Assembly: GCA_963762965.1 (NCBI GenBank)
Contig: CAVXME010000001.1
Location: 248,001 to 312,000, forward strand
DNA: 64,000 bases
Direction of reading: 5' to 3'
Origin: DATBAX01 sp963762965
Lineage (GTDB): Bacteria; Acidobacteriota; Terriglobia; Terriglobales; Acidobacteriaceae
The notes under the pieces are model-generated. The model was not told where the DNA came from. It saw only the letters and a program-made list of their open reading frames with translations, and did not search any database. The position numbers were made by a program, and so were the translations under genes. Within the stretch, counting starts at the first letter, position 1, and every line of letters begins with the position of its first letter. This document shows, in pieces, positions 1 to 8,661 of this stretch.

Positions 1-749
1 ACGCTTTCGCATTGCAGACCAAAGCCACGCTGAAGGGCAGCGACTACGTCCTCAACGGCCGCAAGCTGTGGATCACCAATGCCAAGGAAGCCGGTCTCTT
101 CATCCTGTTCGCCACCGTCGACCCGGCGGCGGGATATAAAGGCATCACCGCCTTCCTGATTGAGAAAGATTTTCCCGGGTTCACCGTCGGCAAGAAAGAA
201 GACAAGCTCGGAATCCGCGCGTCGTCCACCTGCGAACTGATCCTCGAAGATTGCCGCGTCCCCAAAGAAAATGTTCTGGGCGAGAACGGCAAAGGCTACA
301 AAATCGCCATTGAGACTTTAAACGAAGGCCGCATCGGAATCGGCGCACAGATGGCTGGAGTCGCCCGTGGCGCATGGGAGTATGCCGCAAAATACGCTCA
401 GGAGCGCAAACAATTCGGCAAAGCTCTGACGGAATTTCAGGGCATCCAGTTCCAGATCGCGCAAATGGCCACCGAGATCGAAGCCGCCCGCCTGATGGTC
501 TATAACGCCGCCCGCATGAAAGACGCCGGCGTACCTTTTGTAAAAGAGGCCGCTATGACCAAGCTGTTCTGCTCCCAGGTGGCGGAACGCGTGACCTCGC
601 TCGCCATCGAAATCTACGGCGGTTACGGATTTACCAAAGATTATCCCGTCGAGAAATATTGGCGCGACGCCAAGATCGGCAAAATCTACGAGGGCACATC
701 CAACATGCAATTGGCCACCATCGCCAAGCTGGTGCTGGGCGGCCGGTAA
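1..749 (+). CDS. Acyl-CoA dehydrogenase, C-terminal part (5' end outside window)
   Basis: The reading frame is open to the left edge (first full codon at base 3) and lacks roughly the first 130 residues of the usual ~380-residue enzyme. It should catalyse FAD-dependent alpha,beta-dehydrogenation of an acyl-CoA in fatty-acid or branched-chain degradation, passing electrons to ETF. Visible family marks are LWITNA in the middle beta domain, the FGKALTEFQGIQ helix start, YGGYGFTKDYPVEKYWRDAK, and KIYEGTSNMQ, whose Glu is the catalytic base position of short/medium-chain enzymes. Substrate length cannot be told. It is followed by a dispersed repeat. No operon partner is visible downstream. Confidence 0.93.
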   Translation, partial: AFALQTKATLKGSDYVLNGRKLWITNAKEAGLFILFATVDPAAGYKGITAFLIEKDFPGFTVGKKEDKLGIRASSTCELILEDCRVPKENVLGENGKGYKIAIETLNEGRIGIGAQMAGVARGAWEYAAKYAQERKQFGKALTEFQGIQFQIAQMATEIEAARLMVYNAARMKDAGVPFVKEAAMTKLFCSQVAERVTSLAIEIYGGYGFTKDYPVEKYWRDAKIGKIYEGTSNMQLATIAKLVLGGR

Positions 750-760
750 GACAACGCCTA

Positions 761-820
761 TGTCATCCTGAACGAAGCGCCTTTTGCGCAGCGAAGGACC
801 TCTGCATTTGCAGTCGCGCC
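761..820. repeat. Dispersed repeat, TCATCCTGA...GGACC family
   Basis: The motif begins TGTCATCCTGAACGAAGCG, has an internal GCGC hairpin and continues AGCGAAGGACC. Related copies lie at 42091, 48543, 55370 and 57871. It sits just after the acyl-CoA dehydrogenase stop. Confidence 0.6.
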
Positions 821-1046
821 ACCCCCGAAACCCTTGCCGGTAGCCGCTTTCCGCGAGCAAGTCACCCCAGTAACATCAGGGCAGTTACCAATAATGTGCA
901 GCAAGTTGCACTAGCAGCTTCTGTCGGTCACCCACAAATCCAATCTAAGCTTTGTATTTGCAATAACTTAATAAGATCTCAATCGCTGGCGTTCAAACTG
1001 CATTTCCCGCTATGCCCGCTGCTCTGGGCCTGGATCGGGGTGCCAC

Positions 1047-1409
1047 TTGTTAAGCGTGACCACCGAAAGCGTAGTCATAGTCCCGAAGAAGCAGAACCTG
1101 CTTCCTCTCCTCGTCGTGCTCTTCCTGATTTCCTACGGCTTGATGGCCCTGCTGGTCGTGGAACAAGGGCGCACCATCGACACCCAACGCTACTTGATCC
1201 GGGATCTGTTCAGCGATAGCTCGCAGTTGACCTCTATGAAAAGCAGCGCCCTACAGAAGCAAAACGCTGCGGCACAGGCAAAGGCTCCGTCTTCCCAGGT
1301 TGCACCACAAAATAACGCCAAGCCGGCGCACCCGGCCGGCAAACTCCGGAAACCGCCAACCGCGGCTTCCGATACATCCGACTCACGCCGGATGGTGGTC
1401 ACAATTTAG
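1047..1409 (+). CDS. Small single-pass membrane protein of unknown function
   Basis: This 120-residue product is not recognised. A short polar N-terminus is followed by one hydrophobic helix (about residues 19-38, LLPLLVVLFLISYGLMALLV). After that comes a polar, Ala/Pro/Lys-rich tail that looks disordered and probably periplasmic. The chosen start is TTG with GGGG a few bases upstream. A GTG three codons later (1056) is equally possible. The next small secreted-protein gene follows after 25 bases in the same direction, so the two may be cotranscribed. A coding call is supported by the clear helix-plus-linker composition and the absence of a competing frame. Confidence 0.6.
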   Translation: MLSVTTESVVIVPKKQNLLPLLVVLFLISYGLMALLVVEQGRTIDTQRYLIRDLFSDSSQLTSMKSSALQKQNAAAQAKAPSSQVAPQNNAKPAHPAGKLRKPPTAASDTSDSRRMVVTI

Positions 1410-1434
1410 ATCTGCGCCTCGAGATAGGTAGGGA

Positions 1435-1686
1435 ATGAACGGTCTCGCAAGCATACTTTTATTGCTGTCTATCCCCGGCGCTCGATTCACTCCTCCGGCA
1501 AAGCCGCCTGTCGAGTCAAAAATCGCGCACCGCTCCCACAAGGGAGGACAGTGGTATTTTGCCCAGACCGGCCATGCCGTTTATTGCTACGGTCCGGTGA
1601 TGTTCGTGACCACCCCGACCGGCGACCTGCAACGCGTCGCCACTTTCTGCCAGAACGACCAAGCCATCGTCCCGCTCAAAGAATAA
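1435..1686 (+). CDS. Small exported protein with two cysteines, unknown function
   Basis: This 83-residue product opens with a short hydrophobic stretch (MNGLASILLLLSIPGA) that resembles a signal peptide. The mature part, about 60 residues, has two cysteines in the contexts YCYGP and TFCQN, which could form a disulfide or bind metal. No family is recognised. It ends 183 bases before the kinase gene, and that gap holds one copy of a 46-bp direct repeat. Confidence 0.5.
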   Translation: MNGLASILLLLSIPGARFTPPAKPPVESKIAHRSHKGGQWYFAQTGHAVYCYGPVMFVTTPTGDLQRVATFCQNDQAIVPLKE

Positions 1687-1712
1687 ATTTCCCTCTAACA
1701 CCCACCACCAGT

Positions 1713-1759
1713 GATCCCGAAGACCCGGCGTTTTTCAGCCGGGCGAGAGATCTAGCGCG
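1713..1759 (+). repeat. 46-bp direct repeat, copy 1 (left of kinase gene)
   Basis: About 46 bases starting ATCCCGAAGACCCGGCG match 4535-4580 with three mismatches, in the same orientation. The core CCCGGC...GCCGGG can form a hairpin with a T-rich loop. The two copies bracket the kinase gene. Confidence 0.75.
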
Positions 1760-1869
1760 GGTCGATACTCGCGCCACCCGCCGGATGCCGACTCCAAGTC
1801 ACCCTTCAGTTTGACTGCCGCCAAAATCTCTCCTACTATCGGCAACATGAATTCCGGGGACTCCTGCCG

Positions 1870-4491
1870 ATGATCGGGAAAAATATCTCCCACTACAGAA
1901 TCATTGAGAAGCTGGGCGGCGGCGGGATGGGTGTGGTTTACAAAGCCGAAGACACCACGCTCGGCCGCTTTGTCGCCCTGAAATTCCTGCCCGAAGACGT
2001 CGCCAAAGATCCCCAAGCCCTCGAGCGTTTTCGCCGTGAGGCCCGCGCCGCTTCGGCGCTCAATCATCCCAACATTTGCACCATCCATGAAATTGACGAG
2101 CAAAGCGGTGAAGCCTTCATTGTCATGGAGTATCTGGAAGGCCAGACACTCAAGCACCGCATCGCTGGACGTCCCATCGACACCGAGACTCTGCTAAATC
2201 TCGCGATCGAAATCGCCGATGGCCTCGACGCCGCACATTCTAAAGGCATCATTCATCGCGACATCAAGCCGGCAAATATTTTTGTCACCAAACGCGGCCA
2301 AGCCAAGCTGCTGGATTTCGGCCTCGCCAAGCTAGCCCCGGCAGGCGTCACTGACGCCGCCATGCTCACGGCGACCAGCGGCGGCATGATGACCAGTCCC
2401 GGATCAACGGTAGGCACGGTCGCCTACATGTCGCCCGAGCAGGTTCGCGCCGAAGACCTCGACCAGCGCACCGACTTGTTCTCCTTCGGCACGGTCCTCT
2501 ATGAAATGGCCACCGGAAACGTTGCATTTTCCGGCAGCAGCACCGGGGTCATGTCCGAAGCCATTCTGAATCGCACCCCGCCGCTGCCCTCGACCTTAAA
2601 TACCAGCATCCCTGCAAAACTCGAAGAGTTGATTCTCAAATCAATCGAAAAAGATCGCGAGTTCCGCTATCAAACGGCCGCCGAGTTGCGCGGAGACTTG
2701 AAGCGCATTAAACGTAATCTGGATACCTCCCGAGTGCGCGAAGCAGCCGTCGCCGCCGGAGCATCTGGGACCATTCCAATCGTCGCCCCTCCGCTGCAAA
2801 GTGACGCATCGCAAAGAAGCCTGTTCATGCCGGTTTCCGTGGCCGCCGCCGTCGCCCTGCTCGCCGGAATCGCCGCGGGAATACTCTTCTTCCACCGCCC
2901 GGTCGAGGCTTCCCAACCGACTTACCATCCCCTCGCGTTTCGCCGGGGCATAGTTCGCTCCGCCCGCTTTGCGCCGGACGGCAAGACAATCATCTACAGC
3001 GCCGCCTGGGAGGGCAAATCTCTGGAGCTGTTCACCACGCGGCCCGAGAGTCCGCAATCCCAGGAACTGCAACCCGCCGGAGCCGACATTTTAGCCATTT
3101 CCCCCACCGGAGAAATGGCGCTCTCCCTGGCCAGCCGCCCCAAAGAAGGATTCATTTACACCGGCACTCTGGCTCGGGTGCCCTTGGTCGGAGGAGCGCC
3201 GCGCGAGATTCTGGAAAACGTCGAATGGGCCGACTGGTCTCCCGATGGAAGCAATCTGGCCATTGTGCGCGAAGTGGACGGCCGCAAACGGCTGGAATTC
3301 CCCCCCGACAAAGTGCTTTATCAGGCCGACGGATGGATTGGCCATCCTCGCGTTTCGCCCAAGGCAGATTTGGTGGCGTTCCTCGATCATCCTCAGCTGC
3401 GAGACGATGGCGGATCAGTTGCGGTTGTCGATTTAAACGGAAAAAAGACGGTCCTCTCCACCGGATGGGACAGTATTCAAGGTCTGGCATGGTCGCCGAC
3501 AGGCGACGAGATCTGGTTCACTGCGACCCGGACCGGTGGCGACCGCTCTCTGTTCGCCGTCAATCTCTCGGGAACGGTCCGCCTGCTGGCGCGAGTCCCG
3601 GGAGAGTTGACCCTACTCGATGTGGGCCGCGACGGAAATGTTCTCCTGACTCGCGGCAACGACCGCGCCGGCCTGATCGGGCTGGCTCCCGGCCAAACCA
3701 AAGAACAAGACCTGTCCTGGCTGGATTGGTCAACCCCGGGTGACTTGTCCGCCGATGGCAAGACCGTCCTGTTCTCCGAGGCCGGCGAAGGCGGAGGCCC
3801 TAAATATGCCGTCTACCTGCGTAAGACAGACGGTTCTCCAGCCATTCGGCTCGGGGAGGGCACCGGTGCAGCGTTGTCGCCCGATGGCAAATGGGCCCTG
3901 GGACGCCCCAACACAGTTCCCTCGCCGCTGGTTCTGATGCCCACCGGCGTCGGAGAAGCCAAGCCGCTCACCCAGGACTCAATCAACCATCTGAACGCGC
4001 GCTGGCTGCCTGACGGCAAGCGCTTCGTTTTTTCCGGAAATGAGCCGGGGCACGCGCTCCGGCTTTACGTGCAATCCGCCGCCGGCGGCAATCCGCAGGC
4101 CATCAGTCCTGAAGGCGTAGGCACACGATTCGTGGTCTCCCCGAGCGGCGACACAGTCGCGGGATTGGGTACCGACCATAAGATATTTCTCTACTCCATC
4201 CAAGGCGGCGAGCCGCGCCCGGTGCCCGGAGTCGAAGCCAACGAAGTTCCCACCGGCTGGTCTTCCGATGGCCGCAGCCTGTTTGTCCTTCGTTATGGAG
4301 AACTCCCAGCCCGGCTGATGCAAATCGATGTGGCCAGCGGAAAAAGAAAGCCTTGGAAAGACCTCGTCCCCGCCGACGCCGCCGGTATCGACACCATCAG
4401 CGGCGTAATGATGACCCCTGACGGCAAAGCCTACGTCTACTCCTACGTTCGCACTCTCTGCGATCTCTACCTCGTCGAAGGCTTGAAATAG
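1870..4491 (+). CDS. Serine/threonine protein kinase with C-terminal beta-propeller
   Basis: This 873-residue transmembrane Hanks-type kinase has a Gly loop GGGGMGVVY (residues 16-24), catalytic Lys38, HRDIKPAN with Asp131, and a DFGLAK activation-loop start, so it should be active. A linker leads to one hydrophobic helix around 318-340. The remaining ~530 residues carry repeated WSPDG/LSPDGK-type motifs (SPDGSNLAIV, LSADGKTVLF, LSPDGKWALG) of a TolB/PD40 WD40-like propeller, presumably extracytoplasmic and ligand- or protein-sensing. This kinase-TM-propeller layout is frequent in Acidobacteriota. No phosphatase or substrate gene adjoins it. Near-identical 46-bp repeats lie on both sides. Confidence 0.93.
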   Translation: MIGKNISHYRIIEKLGGGGMGVVYKAEDTTLGRFVALKFLPEDVAKDPQALERFRREARAASALNHPNICTIHEIDEQSGEAFIVMEYLEGQTLKHRIAGRPIDTETLLNLAIEIADGLDAAHSKGIIHRDIKPANIFVTKRGQAKLLDFGLAKLAPAGVTDAAMLTATSGGMMTSPGSTVGTVAYMSPEQVRAEDLDQRTDLFSFGTVLYEMATGNVAFSGSSTGVMSEAILNRTPPLPSTLNTSIPAKLEELILKSIEKDREFRYQTAAELRGDLKRIKRNLDTSRVREAAVAAGASGTIPIVAPPLQSDASQRSLFMPVSVAAAVALLAGIAAGILFFHRPVEASQPTYHPLAFRRGIVRSARFAPDGKTIIYSAAWEGKSLELFTTRPESPQSQELQPAGADILAISPTGEMALSLASRPKEGFIYTGTLARVPLVGGAPREILENVEWADWSPDGSNLAIVREVDGRKRLEFPPDKVLYQADGWIGHPRVSPKADLVAFLDHPQLRDDGGSVAVVDLNGKKTVLSTGWDSIQGLAWSPTGDEIWFTATRTGGDRSLFAVNLSGTVRLLARVPGELTLLDVGRDGNVLLTRGNDRAGLIGLAPGQTKEQDLSWLDWSTPGDLSADGKTVLFSEAGEGGGPKYAVYLRKTDGSPAIRLGEGTGAALSPDGKWALGRPNTVPSPLVLMPTGVGEAKPLTQDSINHLNARWLPDGKRFVFSGNEPGHALRLYVQSAAGGNPQAISPEGVGTRFVVSPSGDTVAGLGTDHKIFLYSIQGGEPRPVPGVEANEVPTGWSSDGRSLFVLRYGELPARLMQIDVASGKRKPWKDLVPADAAGIDTISGVMMTPDGKAYVYSYVRTLCDLYLVEGLK

Positions 4492-4533
4492 CTCCTACAT
4501 TTCGTTGCAGACCTCAACCACTCTATTTAAAGT

Positions 4534-4580
4534 CATCCCGAAGATCCGGCGTTTTTCAGCCGGGCGAGGGATCTCGCGCG
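4534..4580 (+). repeat. 46-bp direct repeat, copy 2 (right of kinase gene)
   Basis: This matches 1713-1759 (ATCCCGAAGATCCGGCG...) with three mismatches and the same hairpin core. The remaining sequence to 4742 shows no gene. Confidence 0.75.
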
Positions 4581-4742
4581 CATCTCGGCTGGTCCCGCGG
4601 GGTGAACCACTGCTAACGCTTTGGTTCGTATCAGGGCATCGCCTTCAGGCATGCCGATCAAAGCATCCATACATTCACGCGCTTCAGCGCCTGCGGTTCA
4701 ATCTCTGCACTCCCCATTCATCAATTCCTGTACATTTTATTC

Positions 4743-5105
4743 ATGTCAAAATTCGAAAAACATATCTTCATCTGCGGCAACCAGCGCCCCCCGGGACATC
4801 CCCGAGGCAGCTGCGATCCCGAAGCCAAAGCCGAGTTACAAACTCTATTCAAACAAAAGCTTGCCGCCCGAGGCGTCCCCGGCACCAACGTCCGAGCCAA
4901 CAAATCCGGCTGCCTGGAACAATGCGAACACGGCCCAACCGTAGTTGTTTATCCAGAAGCAATTTGGTACGGACGCGTCACCGCCAACGACGTAGAAGAA
5001 ATCATCGACTCACACATCGTCGGAGGAAAGCCGGTAGCCCGGCTGGTCCTCCCAGACGCCTGCATCAACGCCACAACCTGTGAGCACAAGCCGCGGAAAA
5101 CCTAG
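4743..5105 (+). CDS. Thioredoxin-like [2Fe-2S] ferredoxin
   Basis: This 120-residue protein of the (2Fe-2S) ferredoxin/NuoE-like thioredoxin fold is probably a soluble electron carrier. Cluster ligands are visible as Cys11 in HIFICGNQ, Cys in RGSCDPEAK about a dozen residues on, then SGCLEQCEHGP. The VVVYPEAIWYGRV segment is typical of the family's final strand. Three further cysteines lie near the C-terminus (DACINATTCEH). It starts at ATG just after a TACATT-like -10 element with almost no leader, so a leaderless mRNA is possible. It stands alone between intergenic repeats. Confidence 0.85.
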   Translation: MSKFEKHIFICGNQRPPGHPRGSCDPEAKAELQTLFKQKLAARGVPGTNVRANKSGCLEQCEHGPTVVVYPEAIWYGRVTANDVEEIIDSHIVGGKPVARLVLPDACINATTCEHKPRKT

Positions 5106-5136
5106 GGGGATCTTTGATTGAGTCAATGTGCGATTG

Positions 5137-5207
5137 ATTTTGGGTGGCGCAGCGGTTCACCGCTGCGATCATTGCATTGTCATGAATCCGGCTTTAGCCG
5201 CTGAGGT
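5137..5207. repeat. Dispersed repeat, CCACCCAAAAT / GCGCTGAAGCGC family
   Basis: The sequence ATTTTGGGTGGCGCAGCGG is followed by a short hairpin and then CGGCTTTAGCCGCTGAGG. Relatives lie at 7378, 42549, 43426, 61621 and 61733. It lies between convergent genes. Confidence 0.6.
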
Positions 5208-5245
5208 CGACCCTCCTTCAGAGTCTCGAACGCACTGAGAAATGC

Positions 5246-5851
5246 TTAATCTGATTTTCCCCGAGCAGATTCCAACCTGTCCCGCACCTCAGCAATCGGC
5301 AAATCTTTCCAAAACCGCCCAAAATTCTCGACCGTCATCAGCGTCCGGCCATGCATACGATCGATATAAAGCTTTCCATGCAAATGATCAATCTCATGCT
5401 GCAGAATCCGTGCATACCACCCGGACCCTTCAATCGTCCGCACAGCCCCATTCTCATCCAAATGCTCGACTCTTACGGAAGCATACCGCGGCACAACCGC
5501 CGAAAGCCCCGCCACACTAAGGCACCCTTCGAAAAACTCCACCGGCCCGCCGCCTGACAAAACGATCTTCGGATTGATCAACACATGAAACGGCACCGGC
5601 CGTCTTCCCCGCTCAGCCAGCAATTCCGCAGAAACGCTGGCCTGATATTCCTCACGATCTTCAATCACAGCCAGCTGAATGGAAATCCCAATCTGCGGCG
5701 CAGCCAGCCCGACGCCGGGAGCATCATGCATGGTCTCGCGCATATGCTCGATCAGCTCATGAATCTCCCTGCTACGAATCTCCTCAGCCGACAGCGGCCG
5801 CGCCCTCTGCCGCAAAACCTCTTCCCCAGCCTGCATAATTTTCAAACGCAA
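5246..5851 (-). CDS. def: Peptide deformylase
   Basis: This enzyme removes the N-formyl group from nascent proteins using a bound Fe2+/Zn2+. All three family motifs are present: GVGLAAPQIG (about residue 46), EGCLSV with the metal-ligand Cys, and QHEIDHLHG with HExxH and the catalytic Glu. At 201 residues it is somewhat longer than the ~170-residue Escherichia coli enzyme, with a polar C-terminal tail. The start is TTG at 5851, preceded by AGGAG with 8 bases between. The usual partner fmt is not adjacent. Confidence 0.95.
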   Translation of the reverse strand: MRLKIMQAGEEVLRQRARPLSAEEIRSREIHELIEHMRETMHDAPGVGLAAPQIGISIQLAVIEDREEYQASVSAELLAERGRRPVPFHVLINPKIVLSGGGPVEFFEGCLSVAGLSAVVPRYASVRVEHLDENGAVRTIEGSGWYARILQHEIDHLHGKLYIDRMHGRTLMTVENFGRFWKDLPIAEVRDRLESARGKSD

Positions 5852-5873
5852 ATGTATGTCTCCTGAAAACTTC

Positions 5874-5982
5874 AGGCTCTGGGGTTAGGCTCTAGGCCCT
5901 AGGCTTTAGACGCTAGGCTTTCTTGCTCTGGGTTGTGCGGATCCACTGGTCGAGACCGAGAGCCTAGCGCCCAGAGCCCAAG
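5874..5982. repeat. Heptamer-repeat inverted arms, locus A (AGGCTCT type)
   Basis: The left arm (5874-5929) is a chain of 7-base units close to AGGCTCT. The right arm (5959-5982) has units AGAGCCT, AGCGCCC and AGAGCCC, the inverse of the left. The spacer is about 30 bases. It lies between def (start side) and the 3' end of the tRNA gene. Confidence 0.75.
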
Positions 5983-5986
5983 TAAA

Positions 5987-6063
5987 TGGTAGGCGCGGCA
6001 GGACTCGAACCTGCGACCCTCTGCTTAGAAGGCAGATGCTCTATCCACCTGAGCTACGCGCCC
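5987..6063 (-). tRNA. tRNA-Arg (anticodon UCU)
   Basis: The minus strand folds into a complete cloverleaf. A 7-bp acceptor stem is GGGCGCG with CGCGCCU. The D arm is AGCTCAGGTGGATAGAGC. The anticodon loop CTTCTAA has anticodon TCT, and the T loop is GGTTCGAGTCC. The discriminator is A at 5990, and CCA is encoded (5987-5989). Confidence 0.95.
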
Positions 6064-6136
6064 TTGATTTCCCGTTCGAGGCTTCCCAAAACGGGAATTT
6101 GCCCTAACTATTTACTTTCCCTGGCACTTTCCACAT

Positions 6137-6180
6137 GTGTTCCACGTGGAACACTCCGCACTATGTTCCCCGTGGAACAC
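6137..6180. promoter_or_regulatory. Pair of parS-like palindromes (ParB-binding candidates)
   Basis: TGTTCCACGTGGAACA at 6138-6153 is a perfect 16-bp palindrome, extendable to 18 bp. TGTTCCCCGTGGAACA at 6164-6179 differs by one central base. Start-to-start spacing is 26 bp. Both resemble the bacterial parS consensus TGTTTCACGTGAAACA. A second pair is at 40942-40999. Confidence 0.6.
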
Positions 6181-6248
6181 TTCGCCAGTATCGCATAGGT
6201 GGACAGCCCTTCCAAAGCACCGCCGGAGTGATACAACTGTAGGCAAAC

Positions 6249-7370
6249 ATGACGGTTTCCGCCCCATCCCGCCTCGCCTACATCGATTGGATGCGCGGCC
6301 TGGCCTGCGTCCTTATGTTCCAGACCCATTGCTACGACGCATGGCTCGGCGGCGCCGCCCGCAAGAGCACTTTCTTCATGTGGTCGCAGGTGGTCGGAAC
6401 TTTGCCCGCGCCCCTGTTCCTTTTTCTGGCGGGAATTTCTTTTGCCCTGGTCACCGACAAGCTGCGGCTCAAAGGCGTGCCCGCCGGCCAGATCGCAGCC
6501 AAGACCATCCGCCGCGGGGCTGAGATTCTTGCCCTCGGCGTCTTGTTTCGCTTGCAGGAGTTTCTGATCGCCTGGGGATGGTCGCCGTGGCCCGACCTGC
6601 TGCGGGTGGACATCCTCAACACCATCGGCGTCTCCATGATGTTGATGGGCGCGATGTGCTGGCTGGTGCTCACGCTGAATCGAGGACCACGAACGCGTCT
6701 AGCACTGGGTACAACCTCCATCGGGATCGCGATGGCAATCTCTCTGTTGACTCCGCTGATGTGGACGGGTTGGCGTCCGCAATGGCTGCCCTGGCCGATC
6801 GAATCTTATATTGACGGCGTGCATAACCTTGGCCAGCCGCAGTCGTGGCTGTTCCCTATTTTTCCCTGGACAGCGTTCGCATTCGCCGGACTGGCTCTCG
6901 GTTATCTTCTGTTCAGTGATTGGGCACGCAGGCTTGAGATCCAGATTTTCCTGCTGGCCGGCGCCGGTGGAATTGGATTGATTTATCTGACGCGCTGGCT
7001 GGATGCACGCTCGTGGCAAATTTGGGGCGCCTACGATTTCTGGCATACCAGTCCGAATTTTTTCTGGATGCGCGTCGGCATGCTGCTCGCGATCATGTCT
7101 GCCACCTACATCTGGTGCCGCTGGGGCGCGGGGCAATGGGGATTCAGCCCGCTGATCCAAATGGGGCAAACTTCTCTGCTGATTTACTGGGTACACTTTG
7201 ACTTCGTCTATGGACGCTTTTCCATCCTGCCCAAGCGCGCAGTGGATGTCCGCACTGCGTCGATCGGATTGCTGACGATTTGCCTGGCCATGCTGCTGTT
7301 GTCAATGCTGCGGACATGGTTCAAAAAGGCGAAGCGAGAGCGTGCAGATCTGGTTCCGAAACCAGCGTAG
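6249..7370 (+). CDS. DUF1624/heparan-glucosaminide N-acetyltransferase-like membrane protein
   Basis: This 373-residue integral membrane protein has about ten hydrophobic segments. The N-terminal signature YIDWMRGLACVLMFQTHCYDAW resembles the DUF1624 / heparan-alpha-glucosaminide N-acetyltransferase (YeiB/acyltransferase-3-like) group, with RG in the first helix and a His nearby as usual for transmembrane acyltransferases. Later segments include LFLFLAGISFALV and FPIFPWTAFAFAGLALGY. It probably transfers an acyl group across the inner membrane to a sugar or lipid, but the substrate is unknown. It stands alone. Upstream are the tRNA gene and the parS-like pair. Confidence 0.8.
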   Translation: MTVSAPSRLAYIDWMRGLACVLMFQTHCYDAWLGGAARKSTFFMWSQVVGTLPAPLFLFLAGISFALVTDKLRLKGVPAGQIAAKTIRRGAEILALGVLFRLQEFLIAWGWSPWPDLLRVDILNTIGVSMMLMGAMCWLVLTLNRGPRTRLALGTTSIGIAMAISLLTPLMWTGWRPQWLPWPIESYIDGVHNLGQPQSWLFPIFPWTAFAFAGLALGYLLFSDWARRLEIQIFLLAGAGGIGLIYLTRWLDARSWQIWGAYDFWHTSPNFFWMRVGMLLAIMSATYIWCRWGAGQWGFSPLIQMGQTSLLIYWVHFDFVYGRFSILPKRAVDVRTASIGLLTICLAMLLLSMLRTWFKKAKRERADLVPKPA

Positions 7371-7377
7371 TCTTCAC

Positions 7378-7450
7378 CCCAGGCGCTGAAGCGCGTAGTC
7401 AAACTAAGATCTCTGATCGCAGCGCTGGGAAGCGCTGCGCCACCCAAAAT
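7378..7450. repeat. Dispersed repeat, GCGCTGAAGCGC / CCACCCAAAAT family
   Basis: The sequence CCAGGCGCTGAAGCGC is followed by GCAGCGCTGGGAAGCGCTGC and CCACCCAAAAT. It lies between convergent genes at the end of the acyltransferase gene. Confidence 0.65.
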
Positions 7451-7466
7451 CCAATCTGGCGCGAAA

Positions 7467-8033
7467 TCAATGCAGGGACAATTGCTTGATGGCGTTCTCT
7501 ACCAGCTTCAATGCGATGGCCCAGCACTGACGCGCCTGGAGTTCGTCGTCGCCGTAGCCGAACAGATAAAAAGTAATGTAGAAGCCTTTGGCGATCTTTC
7601 CTTCTGTGTGGTAGTAGCAGCGGCGGACCAAGAACTCGGCCGCAGCTGGGATCTCCGGTACGCGCCGCAGGAGTTCGGTAAGCTGCTTCGCCAGCCGCTC
7701 GTGCTCAGGGAAGGAAAAGCGGGCGCGCTCTTCCGTGAACAGAAGATCAATGTAGGAACCGAACTTGACCGTGGCGCCGAAGATCTCTTCTTCGAAATCT
7801 ATTTCAGTAGTCGCCCAAGCGTCGCACTTGGCGGTTTCCAAAATGTTTGCCGGCGAATTGATTGCCGCCAGGCTCTCGCCCAACTCTTGCACTCGTGACG
7901 CTTCTTCGATCTGGAGCAAGAGTTCAGGCCGACGCTTGAGATCGTAATACCGCGGGCCGCCATCAGCGGCAGCCCACGGCATTTCAAGCGTTTCGTCTCC
8001 CGCTCCGAGTTCGACGGCCCAATCGGCTTGCAC
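7467..8033 (-). CDS. Unknown protein translationally coupled to lemA
   Basis: This product of about 188 residues is not recognised. It is acidic and soluble, with no signal peptide or membrane segment. Recognisable stretches are WAVELGAGDETLEMPW and YYDLKRRPELLLQIEEA near the start, and CYYHTEGKIAKGFYITFYLFGYG near the end. The frame is open further upstream into lemA, but the likely start is GTG at 8033, one base after the lemA stop at 8035-8037 (TAGCGTG), which suggests translational coupling. It is the last gene of a four-gene minus-strand operon with TPM, nucleotidyltransferase-like and LemA proteins, so it probably works with that envelope-associated system. Confidence 0.75.
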   Translation of the reverse strand: MQADWAVELGAGDETLEMPWAAADGGPRYYDLKRRPELLLQIEEASRVQELGESLAAINSPANILETAKCDAWATTEIDFEEEIFGATVKFGSYIDLLFTEERARFSFPEHERLAKQLTELLRRVPEIPAAAEFLVRRCYYHTEGKIAKGFYITFYLFGYGDDELQARQCWAIALKLVENAIKQLSLH

Positions 8034-8034
8034 G

Positions 8035-8652
8035 CTATTTGGCAGGCGCAGCTTGCGGAGTGGCCGGGGGCGCCGGAGCCGGGGCAGCAAAGTTCACCTT
8101 GGGAACTTCACGCGACCCTTCGGACGCGGCAAAGTACGCTTCGTTGGGTTTGAATCCAGCCCATCCGGCATAAATACTATTGGGTAATTGCTGGACGTAG
8201 GTGTTGTAATCCTTCAGGGTGTCGTTGTAACGCTGGCGCTCGACAGCAATACGATTCTCGGTTCCGGCGAGTTCGTCCTGCAAGCGCAAGAAGTTTTCAT
8301 TCGACTTTAGCTGCGGATAATTCTCCACTACCAATAACAACCGGCCGAGTGCGCCATCCAGTTGCCCGTTGGCGGCAATTTTGTCGGACGGCGTCTGCGC
8401 GGAGAGCAGGGCCGAGCGCGCCTTGGCGATGTCGCCGAAAACGGTCACTTCCTGCTGGGCGTAGCCCTTCACGGTTTCAACCAGGTTGGGAATCAGGTCG
8501 GCGCGGCGTTGCAGCACGATGTCCACCTGCGACCATGATGCCTTCACTGCTTCGTTCTTGGTCACCAGCGTATTTTTAACGCCGACATATTGTCCGAATA
8601 ACATCAATACGATCAGTACAAGAACGCCAATCACTACTAACACTTTGATCAT
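8035..8652 (-). CDS. LemA family protein
   Basis: At 205 residues this has the family layout. An N-terminal membrane anchor (residues 3-24, VLVVIGVLVLIVLMLFG) is followed by long helices. These carry the signatures NEAVKASWSQVDIVLQRRADLIPNLV, KGYAQQE and NFLRLQDELAGTENRIAVERQRYND. The C-terminal tail is Pro/Ala-rich. LemA proteins are membrane-tethered coiled bundles with the soluble part outside the cytoplasm. Their biochemical role is unsettled, and they are often encoded beside TPM-domain proteins, as here. It lies third in the operon, 9 bases after the nucleotidyltransferase-like gene. Confidence 0.92.
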   Translation of the reverse strand: MIKVLVVIGVLVLIVLMLFGQYVGVKNTLVTKNEAVKASWSQVDIVLQRRADLIPNLVETVKGYAQQEVTVFGDIAKARSALLSAQTPSDKIAANGQLDGALGRLLLVVENYPQLKSNENFLRLQDELAGTENRIAVERQRYNDTLKDYNTYVQQLPNSIYAGWAGFKPNEAYFAASEGSREVPKVNFAAPAPAPPATPQAAPAK

Positions 8653-8661
8653 TTTCTTCTC

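Noticed and set aside
318..860. Minus-strand open frame over the acyl-CoA dehydrogenase gene
   Set aside because: It is the shadow of a high-GC real gene with no family signal of its own.
7378..7450. Dispersed repeats considered as insertion-sequence ends
   Set aside because: No transposase frame, target duplication or consistent terminal inverted repeat was seen in the window; they are better called non-coding repeats.
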